A stretch of DNA of 64,000 nucleotides from Cellulomonas carbonis (lineage in GTDB: Bacteria > Actinomycetota > Actinomycetes > Actinomycetales > Cellulomonadaceae): positions 1 to 64,000 of the forward strand of contig NZ_BMEB01000003.1 in the NCBI RefSeq assembly GCF_014636275.1, in the 5' to 3' direction. This document shows positions 53,201-61,242 of this stretch, piece after piece. The first letter of the stretch is position 1, and every line of letters begins with the position of its first letter. The position numbers and the translations under genes were made by a program. The notes below the pieces were generated by a model, which worked only from the letters and a program-made list of their open reading frames with translations, had not been told where the DNA came from and did no database searches.

Positions 53201-54663
53201 CGGTGACCGCCACCGCGGGGACGGGCCTGCGCGACGTCGACCGCGCGGCCGACGTGCGGGTGCGGCTCGGTGCCGCCGACGTCGGCGCACCGCTCACGAT
53301 CCGCTCCGCACCCTCGGTCCCGGCGGTCACGACGACCGTCACCCCGGGCGACGTCGAGCCCGGTCGTTCGCGGCCGGTCGGCGTCCACGTCACCAACGCG
53401 GGGGCGACGACGGCGACGTTCGAGGTCGTCGTCGCGGTACCCGCGCCGCTCCAGGCCGAGCGACCTCTGCCGGACGGGTGGTCCGACGCCGCCCCGGGGT
53501 CGGTGCGCACGTCCGTCCTGGTGGGACCGGGCGCCACGACCGACCTCGTCCTCCCGGTGCGTGTCCCCGCGGGGCAGTTCGCCGACGACGACGTGGTGAC
53601 GCTCGGCGTCGAGGTCACCGGACCGACGACGCGCGCGACCGCGACGGCCGACGTCCCCGTGCCGACGCGCACGCCGGACCCGGAGCCGACCGACCCGACG
53701 GACCCGACGGACCCGGCGGACCCGGACCCGGCGGACCCGGATCCGGCGGACCCGGATCCGTCGGACCCGGACCCCGCCGATCCGACCGATCCCACTCACC
53801 CGTCGGACCCGGACCCCACCGATCCGACCGACCCGACCGACCCGTCGGACCCGGACCCCACCGATCCGACCGACCCCTCGGACCCGGACCCCACCGATCC
53901 CACTGACCCGTCCGACCCGGACCCGACCGACCCGACGGACCCCACCGACCCGACGGACCCCGCCGTCGCGCGGCTCGACCTCACCGTGCCCGCGTCGCTG
54001 GACCTCGAGCGCGGCACGCCGGGCCGGCTCGACGTCCGCGTCGCCGGGACGGGTGACGCCGACGCGGAGGACGTGACGGTCGACGTCGACCTCCCGCCCG
54101 GCATCGCTTTCGTCGAGGGCGGCTCGTGCGCGGCACGTCCGGGGACGAACGCCGACGTCGAGTGCCCGGTCGGGACCGTCCCCGCGGGCGGCTCGGTCGA
54201 CGTCGAGATGGAGCTGCTCGCGCGCGCGGCGCTCGAGGACGTGCCGGTCGTCGTGACCGTGCGGGGCCCGGGCGTCGAGCAGGTCGAGCGCACCGTGTCG
54301 GTGCGGGTCGTCGCGGCGAGCGCCGCGATCGTCGGCGCCTCGGTGTCGGCCGAGGACCCGTCGGCCGCGCAGCTGCGCTGGGTCGTGACCGCCGGCCCGT
54401 CGGTTCCGGTCCGCGGCCTCGAGGTGCGCATCCAGGACCTCGGCGCCGCGTGGACGGGCGTCCAACCCGCCGGCGGGTGGACGTGCCGCAGGCAGGGGCC
54501 GTCGGTGGTGTGCGAGCTGCCGCGTCTCGACGCGGGGGAGACAGCGACGCTGTCGGTCCCGGTCACCGTGCGAGCCGGCTTCGCGCTCGCGTGGGGTCGC
54601 CTGACGGCGGACAACCTGACGGGTCAGCGCGACGCCGCGTCGGTCATCCACCTGCGCGACTGA
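50272..54663 (+). CDS. Giant fusion: ECF-type sigma factor, anti-sigma zinc finger, membrane segments and extracellular stalk
   Basis: A 1,463-residue protein. Residues 15-85 are sigma region 2 (AVRAGDTAAFGVLYERHAPA) and 125-180 region 4 (LPERWQAVLWYTEVESMSPA). Residues 205-240 hold an anti-sigma zinc finger, H225-x3-C229-x2-C232. Two hydrophobic segments lie near residues 252-275 and 405-445, separated by Ala/Gly-rich sequence. Outside, two Asp-Pro-Thr-rich linkers (about 545-612 and 1135-1232) alternate with some six DUF11/CARDB-like beta domains, most with a Trp-x-Cys and a second Cys. With sigma and anti-sigma in one chain, release probably needs proteolysis. The ATG has a GCGGAGGTGG site. 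Confidence 0.88.
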   Translation: MTTLGSSWDLASDAEIITAVRAGDTAAFGVLYERHAPAARAVARQYSNSAADAEDAVSDAFSRVFGAIRSGGGPDVAFRAYLFTVLRRTAMQRIESVRRTQPTDDVATFEAAFGAGESTETPAMEDFERGVVSQAYRSLPERWQAVLWYTEVESMSPAEIAPVLGLTANGVAALAYRAREGLRQAYLQQHLAAPLDEACTIVNAKLGAYVRGGLAKRETALVESHLDECGRCRGLVLELGDVSHGMRAVVAPFVLGAVSWAVLHGVGFGGAVGAAAAGAAAGAGATGAAGSGAAGSGTGAGSGAGAAGSAAGSGSAVGAGAGASGAGATVGAGSAAGTATGSGLGLAASTAAGVAAVGGASAIGVHAAQEAAAAQVAGAASTASTGAVAATGATAGATAAAGASAGAGVLAALASVPAGVLAAVAAGVVVVGAVGVAGSLGVFTSDPPAATAEQVPGGSDGDASGDDGGAEGSPGDDGGSEGSGDDGGPGSDDTDEPPVVAAPEPPADDAAAGSASTDEPRTQPGSTTAPGVSDADPEPTGPTTPADPADPADPGPTDPDPTDPDPTDPADPGDPDPADPTDPDPTDPTDPTDPDPTDPDPTDPDPIDPTDPGVVSLVVTPPADLALEVGVPTLMTVQVTNTGTRDAGEVRSELLFADDVEWELEALTSPTAGPGASAPAATGTGRWTCAAESAVVGACTLDGLAAGATSTLTARLVVDADLDGSRDVPVQVRTWAPGVTEPSVPQSLGGTLRSRPAVLTLGTTPGAVLQGEVGADVVRRVEVPVGNAGGTTARGVVAQVVTADLPDGVEARDVTGDAWVCRDSEPGRLDCALPGLAPGATVPLVLDLVAAAPDVAAGSGLVDVDVSTALHVALAGSTATTDLPVTVRSAPAAVVAGPADATELVADTARPVDATLVFDVANDGATTARDVVASVTTGVLPADVGVTVGEPWRCTATLGELVCELDALLPGAEAPLAVTATAGTGLRDVDRAADVRVRLGAADVGAPLTIRSAPSVPAVTTTVTPGDVEPGRSRPVGVHVTNAGATTATFEVVVAVPAPLQAERPLPDGWSDAAPGSVRTSVLVGPGATTDLVLPVRVPAGQFADDDVVTLGVEVTGPTTRATATADVPVPTRTPDPEPTDPTDPTDPADPDPADPDPADPDPSDPDPADPTDPTHPSDPDPTDPTDPTDPSDPDPTDPTDPSDPDPTDPTDPSDPDPTDPTDPTDPTDPAVARLDLTVPASLDLERGTPGRLDVRVAGTGDADAEDVTVDVDLPPGIAFVEGGSCAARPGTNADVECPVGTVPAGGSVDVEMELLARAALEDVPVVVTVRGPGVEQVERTVSVRVVAASAAIVGASVSAEDPSAAQLRWVVTAGPSVPVRGLEVRIQDLGAAWTGVQPAGGWTCRRQGPSVVCELPRLDAGETATLSVPVTVRAGFALAWGRLTADNLTGQRDAASVIHLRD
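51904..52107 (+). repeat. Asp-Pro-Thr coding repeat 1
   Basis: An array of GACCCG/ACCGAC-type codons for (D/T)P units (DPTDPDPTDPTDP), forming a stiff linker in the sigma fusion protein. Copy number can change in frame. Confidence 0.8.
53674..53967 (+). repeat. Asp-Pro-Thr/Ser coding repeat 2
   Basis: A second, longer array of DP-rich units (PDPTDPTDPSDP) between the fourth and fifth beta domains. It is nearly identical in pattern to repeat 1, so recombination between the two could delete the domains in between. Confidence 0.8.
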
Positions 54664-54768
54664 GCCCGCTCGCCTCGCTCGCCCCGCTGGCGCCGCTCGA
54701 CCAGCTCGCGCCGCTCGACGCGACCGGCCGCTGCGGCGGCGACCGCTGCCGCCACCGGACCGGGGCCG

Positions 54769-55455
54769 TCAGAGCGCGTCGAGCCCTCCGTCGCCCGGTT
54801 CGCCGCGCCCGGCGGCCTGCACGGCCGCGTCGATCAGGTCCTCGCCCGCGACGAGCTCGAGCGTGAGCCCCACGGTCGCGGCCTCGTCGAGCAGCGCGAC
54901 GACGGTCCGGGCGACGTCGTCGCGGCTCACGCTGCCCCGCTCGACGCGCGGCTCGAGCCGCACGAGGCCGGTGCCCGGCTCGTCCGTGAGACCGCCCGGA
55001 CGCAGGACGGTCCAGTCGAGGTCGCGTGCGCGCACGTCGTCCTCGGCGGCGGCCTTGGCCTCGAGGTAGGCGCGGAAGACGTCGTCGTCGGCCTGCGTCG
55101 GGTCGTCCGCACCCATCGACGAGACGAGCACGTAGCGGCTCACGCCCGCGCCCTCGGCCGCGTCGGCGAGGAGGACGGCGGCGCCGCGGTCGACGGAGTC
55201 CTTGCGGGCCGCACCCGAGCCCGGACCCGCGCCGGCGGCGAAGACCACGGCGTCGGCGCCGTCGAGCACGGGGACGAGCTCACCCACGTCGGCGTGCTCG
55301 AGGTCGATCACCGCCGCCTGCCCGCCCGCGTGCTCGACGTCGCCGATGTGGGCGGGGTTGCGCACGAGGCCGACCACCTCGTCGCCCCGCTCGTGCAGGA
55401 GCCGGGTGAGTCGGAGGGCGATCTGGCCGTGGCCGCCGGCGATGACGATGCGCAT
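54769..55455 (-). CDS. NAD(P)-dependent epimerase/SDR-like protein (atypical)
   Basis: A 228-residue Rossmann protein of the NAD(P)H-binding YwnB/atypical SDR group. It has the N-terminal GGHGQIALRLTRLL cofactor loop, ADAVVFAAGAGPGSG in strand 4, SRYVLVSSMGAD, and LDWTVLRPGGLTDEPG. Such proteins act as reductases or cofactor sensors; the substrate is unknown. The ATG at 55455 lies behind a weak GGCGACC. It stands alone between the sigma fusion and the GT2 gene. Confidence 0.9.
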   Translation of the reverse strand: MRIVIAGGHGQIALRLTRLLHERGDEVVGLVRNPAHIGDVEHAGGQAAVIDLEHADVGELVPVLDGADAVVFAAGAGPGSGAARKDSVDRGAAVLLADAAEGAGVSRYVLVSSMGADDPTQADDDVFRAYLEAKAAAEDDVRARDLDWTVLRPGGLTDEPGTGLVRLEPRVERGSVSRDDVARTVVALLDEAATVGLTLELVAGEDLIDAAVQAAGRGEPGDGGLDAL

Positions 55456-55516
55456 GGCCGTCACGGTAGGTCGCCGCGGGCCGCACGGCACCCCGTCGGC
55501 CGAGCCCGGCCCGCGG

Positions 55517-56311
55517 TCAGCCGGACTCGCCGCCGCTCGGCAGGCCCGGGCGCACGGCGGCCGGTCCTGTCCCGCGCCAGCGCGCCTCCCACCGCCGCCA
55601 CGCGGGCGTCGTCGGCCGGTGCACCGCGACGGTGCGCAGACCGCGCACGAACCGCCGTCGGACCTGCCCGGCACCGCGCAGCGAGCGCCCGGACACGCCG
55701 ACCCGCAGCGACCGGTCGCGCCGGATCCGGGCCATCGGGCCGAGGCAGAACGCGAGGTCGACGTCGTCGTGCAGCTCGGCGTCGGTGCGCACGACCCGGT
55801 CGCGGACGGCGAGCCACGCGCTGCGGCGCACGGCCATGTTCGACCCCCAGAGCGGGGGGTGCGCGAGCGCGCCGTGCATCGAGGCGTAGTACGCGCCGAG
55901 GTAAAGCCGTGCGAGGAGCGGTCCGGCGGCGCCGAGGTCGTAGAAGTCGCCGTCGCCCGTGAGCGCGTCGAGGTCGGGGTCGTCCGCGAACGCGTCCGCG
56001 ATCCGCTCGAGCCAGTCCGGCGGCGCGACGGTGTCCGCGTCGCACCGGACGACGACGTCGCCGGTCGCCGCGTCGTAGCCCGTGGCGGCCGCGGCCGGGA
56101 TGCCGCGCAGCGGTTCGACGACGACGCGTGCGCCGTGCTCGAGCGCCACCGCGACGCTGCCGTCGCGGCACCCGTTGTCGACGACGACGACCTCGAGGGG
56201 CGCGAGCGACTGGGCGTCGAGCGCGGCGAGGCACCGCCGGAGGGCGGGTGCGTCGTCGAGCACGGGCACGACGACGCTCAGCGTCGGCCGGGCGGGGGAG
56301 GGCGGCGGCAT
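55517..56311 (-). CDS. Family 2 glycosyltransferase next to the carotenoid operon
   Basis: A 264-residue GT2 enzyme. LSVVVPVLDDAPALRRCLAA opens the nucleotide-binding fold, VVVVDNGCRDGS follows, the DxD site is RCDADTVAPPDWL, and WGSNMAVRRSAWLAV and DDVDLAFCLG complete the domain. It has no membrane helix, and the C-terminal ~60 residues are basic. It is divergent from the carotenoid operon across 201 bases and may share its control. That suggests a carotenoid or carotenoid-envelope glycosyltransferase, but the acceptor cannot be read from sequence. Confidence 0.87.
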   Translation of the reverse strand: MPPPSPARPTLSVVVPVLDDAPALRRCLAALDAQSLAPLEVVVVDNGCRDGSVAVALEHGARVVVEPLRGIPAAAATGYDAATGDVVVRCDADTVAPPDWLERIADAFADDPDLDALTGDGDFYDLGAAGPLLARLYLGAYYASMHGALAHPPLWGSNMAVRRSAWLAVRDRVVRTDAELHDDVDLAFCLGPMARIRRDRSLRVGVSGRSLRGAGQVRRRFVRGLRTVAVHRPTTPAWRRWEARWRGTGPAAVRPGLPSGGESG

Positions 56312-56467
56312 CGGGTGGCGTGCTCCTCGAACGGGGCGGGACGGGGCAGGTCGGGTCACCCGGCCGGCGGCCGAGACCGCAGGGTGTCGACGGATCCGCG
56401 TCGATGCCCCACGATGGTCCCCACGGTACGAGTGTTGGGAAGGGCGCTCGCGCCTGCTCTCGCATAC

Positions 56468-56483
56468 GCTCAGCATGCTGAGC
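56468..56483. promoter_or_regulatory. Perfect 16-bp palindrome, candidate operator of the carotenoid operon
   Basis: GCTCAGCATGCTGAGC lies 29 bases before the idi ATG. It overlaps the end of a TACGCT -10 box (56465-56470), so a bound protein would block the start of transcription. Its size fits a dimeric repressor of the MarR/CrtR type, although none is encoded in the window. Confidence 0.65.
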
Positions 56484-56512
56484 ATGTGCCCGATCCGTCC
56501 GGAAGGCCTTCC

Positions 56513-57049
56513 ATGACCTCGTCAGAGACCGTCGTCCTCCTCGCCGACGACGGCACCCGGACGGGCACCGCCGACAAGGCGACGGTGCACACGGCCACGA
56601 CGCCGCTGCACCTCGCCTTCTCGTGCCACCTGCTCGGCGACGACGGACGCGTCCTGGTGACGCGCCGCGCGCTCGCCAAGCGGACCTGGCCGGGCGTGTG
56701 GACCAACTCGGTGTGCGGGCACCCGGGCCCCGACGAGTCGTTCGAGGACGCGATCCTCCGCCGCAGCCGGTTCGAGCTCGGCGTCGAGGTCGCGGACGTC
56801 GAGGTGGTCGTGCCGGACTTCCGCTACCGCGCCGTCGACGCCTCGGGCGTCGTCGAGAACGAGATCTGCCCGGTCTTCACCGCGCGCGCTCTCTCGCCCG
56901 TCCGTCCCAACCCGGACGAGGTCATGGACCTCGCGTGGGTCACGCCCGCGCAGCTGCGCGACGCGGTCCGTGCGATGCCGTTCGCGCTGAGCCCGTGGCT
57001 CGTGCAGCACGCCGCCGGCCTCCCGCTCCTCGCGGAGGTCGGTGCATGA
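56513..57049 (+). CDS. idi: Isopentenyl-diphosphate delta-isomerase (type 1)
   Basis: A 178-residue enzyme that interconverts IPP and DMAPP and so supplies the allylic primer for carotenoid synthesis. The Nudix-like core shows TWPGVWTNSVCGHPGPDESF with the catalytic Cys, and VVENEICPVFTARA with the acidic residues. The ATG follows GGAAGG and is the first gene of the seven-gene operon. The stop overlaps the crtE ATG. Confidence 0.95.
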   Translation: MTSSETVVLLADDGTRTGTADKATVHTATTPLHLAFSCHLLGDDGRVLVTRRALAKRTWPGVWTNSVCGHPGPDESFEDAILRRSRFELGVEVADVEVVVPDFRYRAVDASGVVENEICPVFTARALSPVRPNPDEVMDLAWVTPAQLRDAVRAMPFALSPWLVQHAAGLPLLAEVGA

Positions 57050-58194
57050 CCCTCACGTTCACCGGTCCGGCGCCCGTCGTCGGCGACGAGCAGCCCCGCT
57101 GGCTGCGCGCGGCGCAGGACCAGCGGGCGGTCGACGCGCTGCTCGCGCGCGTGCTCGAGCAGGCCCGTGGGCACGCGCTCGCGTTCGGCCCCGAGTACGG
57201 GCTCGTGTGGTCCGAGCTGGCCCGCAGCGTGCGCGGCGGCAAGCGGTTCCGCTCGGCGATCGTGCTCGGCACGCACGCCGCGCTCTCGGGCTCGCACGAC
57301 GACGCCGCGGTCGCCGTCGCCGCCGGCTTCGAGCTGCTGCACACCGCGTTCCTCGTCCACGACGACCTGATCGACCACGACTGGGTGCGCCGGGGCGAGC
57401 CGAACCTCGCCGCGACGATGCGCGCGACGTCGGTCGCGGGCGGCTCGGAGCCGGCGCCCGCTCAGGAGTGGTCCGAGGCGGCCGCGGTCCTCGCGGGCGA
57501 CCTCGCGCTGAGCCGGGCGCACCGCCTCGTCGCGGGCGTCGACGTCGTCCCCGCACGGCGGGAGCAGCTGCTCGACCTGCTCGACGAGACGCTCCTCGTC
57601 TCCGCGGGCGGCGAGCTCGCCGACACCGCCTACGGGCTGGGGCTGCGCGTCCCGACGCTCGACCAGGCCCTGCTCGTGTGCGAGTCGAAGACCGCGATGT
57701 ACTCGTTCCGCGCGCCGCTGCGCGCGGGTGCGATCCTCGCGGGGGCGTCGCAGCGCACGCAGGCCGAGCTCGACCACGTCGGCCGCCTGCTCGGCCGGGC
57801 GTTCCAGCTCGTCGACGACCTGCTCGGGGTGTTCGCGCCCGAGGAGAGCATCGGCAAGAGCAACATCAGCGACCTGCGCGAGGGCAAGCACACCGCGCTG
57901 ATCCTCCACGCGCAGGCGCTGCCCGTGTGGGCGGACGTCGCCGACGGCTTCGGCGACCCGGAGCTCGACCGCGCCCGCGCCGACGCGATCCGCGCGGCGC
58001 TCGCCGGATCGGCCGCCCCGGGCCTCGTCGAGCAGCACGTCCGGGCCGATCTCGCCGAGGTCGCGAGCCGCTGCGACGAGGACGTCCTCGGTCCGGACCT
58101 GTGCGCGTTCGTGCGCACGATCGCCGACCGCGTCACGGGCGCGCTCGACGACGTCGTCGGTCACGTGGAGGCGGTCCGGTGCGCAGCCGCCTGA
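57046..58194 (+). CDS. crtE: Geranylgeranyl diphosphate synthase
   Basis: A 382-residue trans-prenyltransferase. The first aspartate-rich motif is HDDLIDHD, the second is FQLVDDLLG (the last Asp is replaced by Gly, as in many CrtE), and GGKRFRSA near residue 65 binds IPP. It makes C20-PP for phytoene. The ATG overlaps idi by four bases; the 3' end overlaps crtB by 16 bases. Confidence 0.95.
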   Translation: MTLTFTGPAPVVGDEQPRWLRAAQDQRAVDALLARVLEQARGHALAFGPEYGLVWSELARSVRGGKRFRSAIVLGTHAALSGSHDDAAVAVAAGFELLHTAFLVHDDLIDHDWVRRGEPNLAATMRATSVAGGSEPAPAQEWSEAAAVLAGDLALSRAHRLVAGVDVVPARREQLLDLLDETLLVSAGGELADTAYGLGLRVPTLDQALLVCESKTAMYSFRAPLRAGAILAGASQRTQAELDHVGRLLGRAFQLVDDLLGVFAPEESIGKSNISDLREGKHTALILHAQALPVWADVADGFGDPELDRARADAIRAALAGSAAPGLVEQHVRADLAEVASRCDEDVLGPDLCAFVRTIADRVTGALDDVVGHVEAVRCAAA

Positions 58195-59054
58195 GCCTCT
58201 ACGACGCCGTCGCCGAGGGGGCCGCGGACCTCGTGGTGCGCGAGTACTCGACGAGCTTCGGCCTCGCGACCCGGCTGCTGCCCGCCGCGCAGCGCAGCGA
58301 GATCCGCAACGTGTACGCCCTGGTCCGGCTCGCCGACGAGGTCGTCGACGGCGCGACGGACGAGGCGGGCGGCGACGTCGCCTCGGCACGGGAGCGCCTC
58401 GATGCGCTCGAGCGCGAGACCGAGTCCGCGATGGCGAGCGGGTACAGCACCAACGTGCTGGTGCACGCGTTCGCGCTCACCGCCCGGCGGTCCGGGATCT
58501 CGACGGACCTGACGCGCCCGTTCTTCGCGTCGATGCGGATGGACCTCGACACGAGCGTGCACGACGAGGACAGCTTCCGGCGGTACGTCTACGGCTCGGC
58601 CGAGGTCGTCGGCCTCATGTGCCTGCGGGTGTTCCTGCGGGCCGAGCCGGCCGCACGGCGCGACGAGCGCTACGCCGAGCTCGCCCCCGGGGCGCAGGCG
58701 CTCGGCGCGGCGTTCCAGAAGATCAACTTCCTGCGGGACATCGCCGACGACTCCGACCGGCTGGGGCGCAGCTACTTCGTCGGCGTCGACCCGCACCACG
58801 TCACCGAGGCCGACAAGGCCGCCGTGCTCGACGACATCGCGGCGGACCTGCGTGTCGCGCGTGCGGCGATCGACCGGCTCCCGCCGGGTGCGGCGCGCGC
58901 GGTCGCCGTCGCGTGCGAGCTGTTCGCCGAGCTCACGCGCCGCCTCGGCGCGACCCCCGCGGAGGACCTCATGCACACGCGCGTCAGCGTCCCGACGACG
59001 GCGAAGGTCCGCGTCACGGCACGTGCGCTGCGCGGCCGGGTGGGCGTGCGATGA
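58179..59054 (+). CDS. crtB: Phytoene synthase
   Basis: A 291-residue squalene/phytoene synthase. The first Asp motif is in YALVRLADEVVDGA and the second in INFLRDIADDSDRLGR; SAEVVGLMCLRVF is also typical. It joins two GGPP molecules to 15-cis-phytoene. GTG 58179 lies within the crtE 3' end; the crtI ATG overlaps its stop (ATGA). Confidence 0.95.
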   Translation: MRSRLSLYDAVAEGAADLVVREYSTSFGLATRLLPAAQRSEIRNVYALVRLADEVVDGATDEAGGDVASARERLDALERETESAMASGYSTNVLVHAFALTARRSGISTDLTRPFFASMRMDLDTSVHDEDSFRRYVYGSAEVVGLMCLRVFLRAEPAARRDERYAELAPGAQALGAAFQKINFLRDIADDSDRLGRSYFVGVDPHHVTEADKAAVLDDIAADLRVARAAIDRLPPGAARAVAVACELFAELTRRLGATPAEDLMHTRVSVPTTAKVRVTARALRGRVGVR

Positions 59055-60850
59055 GCGGCACGACGAGGGACGCGAGGGGCCGTGCCGGCTCGGACGGGCG
59101 GCGCGCCGTCGTCGTCGGCGGGGGGATCGCGGGGCTTGCGACGGCCGCGCTGCTCGGCGCCGAGGGGTACGAGGTCACGCTGCTCGAGGCGCGCGACCAG
59201 GTGGGCGGGCGCGCCGGGCTGTGGCGCTCCGACGGGTTCGCGTTCGACACCGGCCCGTCCTGGTACCTCATGCCCGAGGTGTTCGACCACTTCTTCCGGC
59301 TGCTCGGCACGAGCGCCGACGCCGAGCTCGACCTCGTGCGCCTCGACCCCGGCTACCGGGTGTTCTTCGAGTCGGAGCCGCCGCTCGACGTGCGCTCGGA
59401 CCTCGAGGGGTCGGTGGCGCTGTTCGAGGAGGTCGAGCCGGGTGCGGGCGAGCGGCTGCGCGAGTACCTGCGCGTCGCGGCCGACACGTACGACATGGCG
59501 ACGCGGTACTTCCTCTACACGACCTTCGCGTCGCTCCTGCCGCTGATGCGCCCGGACGTCGTCGCGCGTCTGCCGCGGCTCGCGCGCCTGCTCACGCGCT
59601 CGCTCGAGGACCACGTGGGCGAGCGGTTCGCCGACCGGCGGCTGCGCCAGGTGCTCGGGTACCCCGCGGTGTTCCTCGGCTCGGCGCCCCGCATCACGCC
59701 GTCGATGTACCACCTGATGAGCCACCTCGACCTCGCCGACGGCGTGCTCTACCCGCAGGGCGGGTTCGCCGAGCTCATCGAGCGGATCCGGGCGCTCGCG
59801 GAGAAGAACGGGGTCGACGTCCGGACGCGCGCCGACGTCGTGCGGATCGAGACCGAGCCGCTCGACGACGACGCGGCCGGTGCGTCGTCGTCGGGCTCGG
59901 CCGACCGGCTGCGCCCGCTGCGTCGCGCAGGGCGGGCGGCGCTGCGCCGACCGGTCGCGCGGGCGACGGGCGTCCGGGTCCGCGAGGCCGACGGGACGGT
60001 CACGACCCTCCCGGCCGACGTCGTCGTCAGCGCCGTCGACCTGCACCAGGCGGAGACGCGCCTGCTGCCCGCGCACCTGCGGGACCACTCGCCGCGCTGG
60101 TGGCGGCGCCGCCTGCCCGGCCCGAGCGCGGTGCTCGTCTACCTCGGCGTGCGCGGACGGCTGCCCGAGCTCGAGCACCACTCGCTGTTCTTCACCGAGG
60201 ACTGGCAGCACGGGTTCGACGCGATCTTCCCGAGGGGGACGCGGCACACGCCGTCGGGCGGGCCGGACGTGCCGTTCCCGAGCCCCGCGTCGCTGTACGT
60301 GTGCCGGCCGAGCGCGACGGACCCGGGCGTCGCACCCGAGGGCGACGAGAACCTGTTCGTCCTCGTGCCGGTGCCCGCGGACCCGCGGCTCGGGCGTGGC
60401 GCGGTGGACCGTGCGGGCGACCCGTGGGTCGAGGCCGTCGCGGACGCAGCGATCGGGCAGGTCGCGCGGTGGGCGGGTGTGCCCGACCTCGCCGAGCGCG
60501 TCGTCGTGCGGCGGACCGTCGGCCCCGCCGACTTCGCGGAGGACCTGCGCACGTGGCACGGCACCGCGCTCGGGCCCGCGCACACGCTCGCGCAGAGCGC
60601 GATGTTCCGGGCGGGCAACGCGTCCCGCAAGGTCGCCGGGCTGCTGCACGCGGGCGGGACGACGATCCCCGGCATCGGGCTGCCGATGTGCCTCATCAGC
60701 GCCGAGCTGGTCCTCAAGCGGCTCCGCGGCGACACGTCCGCCGGGCCGCTGCCGGAGCCGCAGGCCGGGACGGGCGCGGGGACTGACCCGGGCACGGGGA
60801 CGGGCGCGGGGACGGGCCCAGGGGCGGCCCCGGGCGCCCGACGCGCATGA
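59051..60850 (+). CDS. crtI: Phytoene desaturase
   Basis: A 599-residue FAD enzyme. The N-terminal dinucleotide fold is AVVVGGGIAGLATAALLGAE, then FDTGPSWYLMPEVF, and near the C-terminus HAGGTTIPGIGLPMCL. It desaturates phytoene to lycopene in four steps. Two low-complexity stretches are present: an Asp/Ser-rich insert near 275-300 and a Gly/Thr-rich tail after residue 570. Both are commonly variable in Micrococcales. The ATG overlaps crtB and the stop overlaps crtYe. Confidence 0.96.
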   Translation: MSGTTRDARGRAGSDGRRAVVVGGGIAGLATAALLGAEGYEVTLLEARDQVGGRAGLWRSDGFAFDTGPSWYLMPEVFDHFFRLLGTSADAELDLVRLDPGYRVFFESEPPLDVRSDLEGSVALFEEVEPGAGERLREYLRVAADTYDMATRYFLYTTFASLLPLMRPDVVARLPRLARLLTRSLEDHVGERFADRRLRQVLGYPAVFLGSAPRITPSMYHLMSHLDLADGVLYPQGGFAELIERIRALAEKNGVDVRTRADVVRIETEPLDDDAAGASSSGSADRLRPLRRAGRAALRRPVARATGVRVREADGTVTTLPADVVVSAVDLHQAETRLLPAHLRDHSPRWWRRRLPGPSAVLVYLGVRGRLPELEHHSLFFTEDWQHGFDAIFPRGTRHTPSGGPDVPFPSPASLYVCRPSATDPGVAPEGDENLFVLVPVPADPRLGRGAVDRAGDPWVEAVADAAIGQVARWAGVPDLAERVVVRRTVGPADFAEDLRTWHGTALGPAHTLAQSAMFRAGNASRKVAGLLHAGGTTIPGIGLPMCLISAELVLKRLRGDTSAGPLPEPQAGTGAGTDPGTGTGAGTGPGAAPGARRA

Positions 60851-61242
60851 CCGGTCTGCTCTACCTCGCCGCGCTCGCGGTGTCGATCACCGGCATGGTC
60901 GTGCTCGACCGGCGGTTCGCGCTGTTCTTCTTCGACGACGCGCGCCGCGCCGCGGTCGTCCTCGCCGTCGGCGTCGGGACGTTCCTCGTGTGGGACCTGC
61001 TCGGGATCGGGCTCGGCGTGTTCTTCCGCGGCGAGACGCGGTACATGACGGGGGTCCAGCTCGCGCCCGAGCTGCCCGTCGAGGAGGTCTTCTTCCTCGT
61101 GCTGCTGTCGTACCTGACCATGAACGTGTGGGCCGGGGCGCGGCGGGTCGCCGAGGCGCACGCGGGTCGGAGGGACTCGCCGTCGTCGTCGGCGGGGCCG
61201 GCCGGGTCGGCCGGGTCGCCGTCCGCGGGCGGTGTCCGGTGA
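60847..61242 (+). CDS. crtYe: Lycopene/C50 carotenoid cyclase subunit, CrtYe type
   Basis: A 131-residue membrane protein with three helices and the conserved LPVEEVFFLVLLSYL motif of heterodimeric carotenoid cyclases. A Ser/Gly-rich tail follows. It pairs with the product of the next gene to cyclise the ends of the elongated carotenoid. The ATG overlaps crtI; the stop overlaps crtYf (GTGA). The ring type (epsilon, gamma or beta) cannot be predicted here. Confidence 0.92.
   Translation: MTGLLYLAALAVSITGMVVLDRRFALFFFDDARRAAVVLAVGVGTFLVWDLLGIGLGVFFRGETRYMTGVQLAPELPVEEVFFLVLLSYLTMNVWAGARRVAEAHAGRRDSPSSSAGPAGSAGSPSAGGVR

Noticed and set aside
50686..54651. 1,321-codon antisense frame opposite the sigma fusion
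   Set aside because: Arg/Gly/Val-rich with no domain; a shadow caused by the high GC content and the DP repeats.
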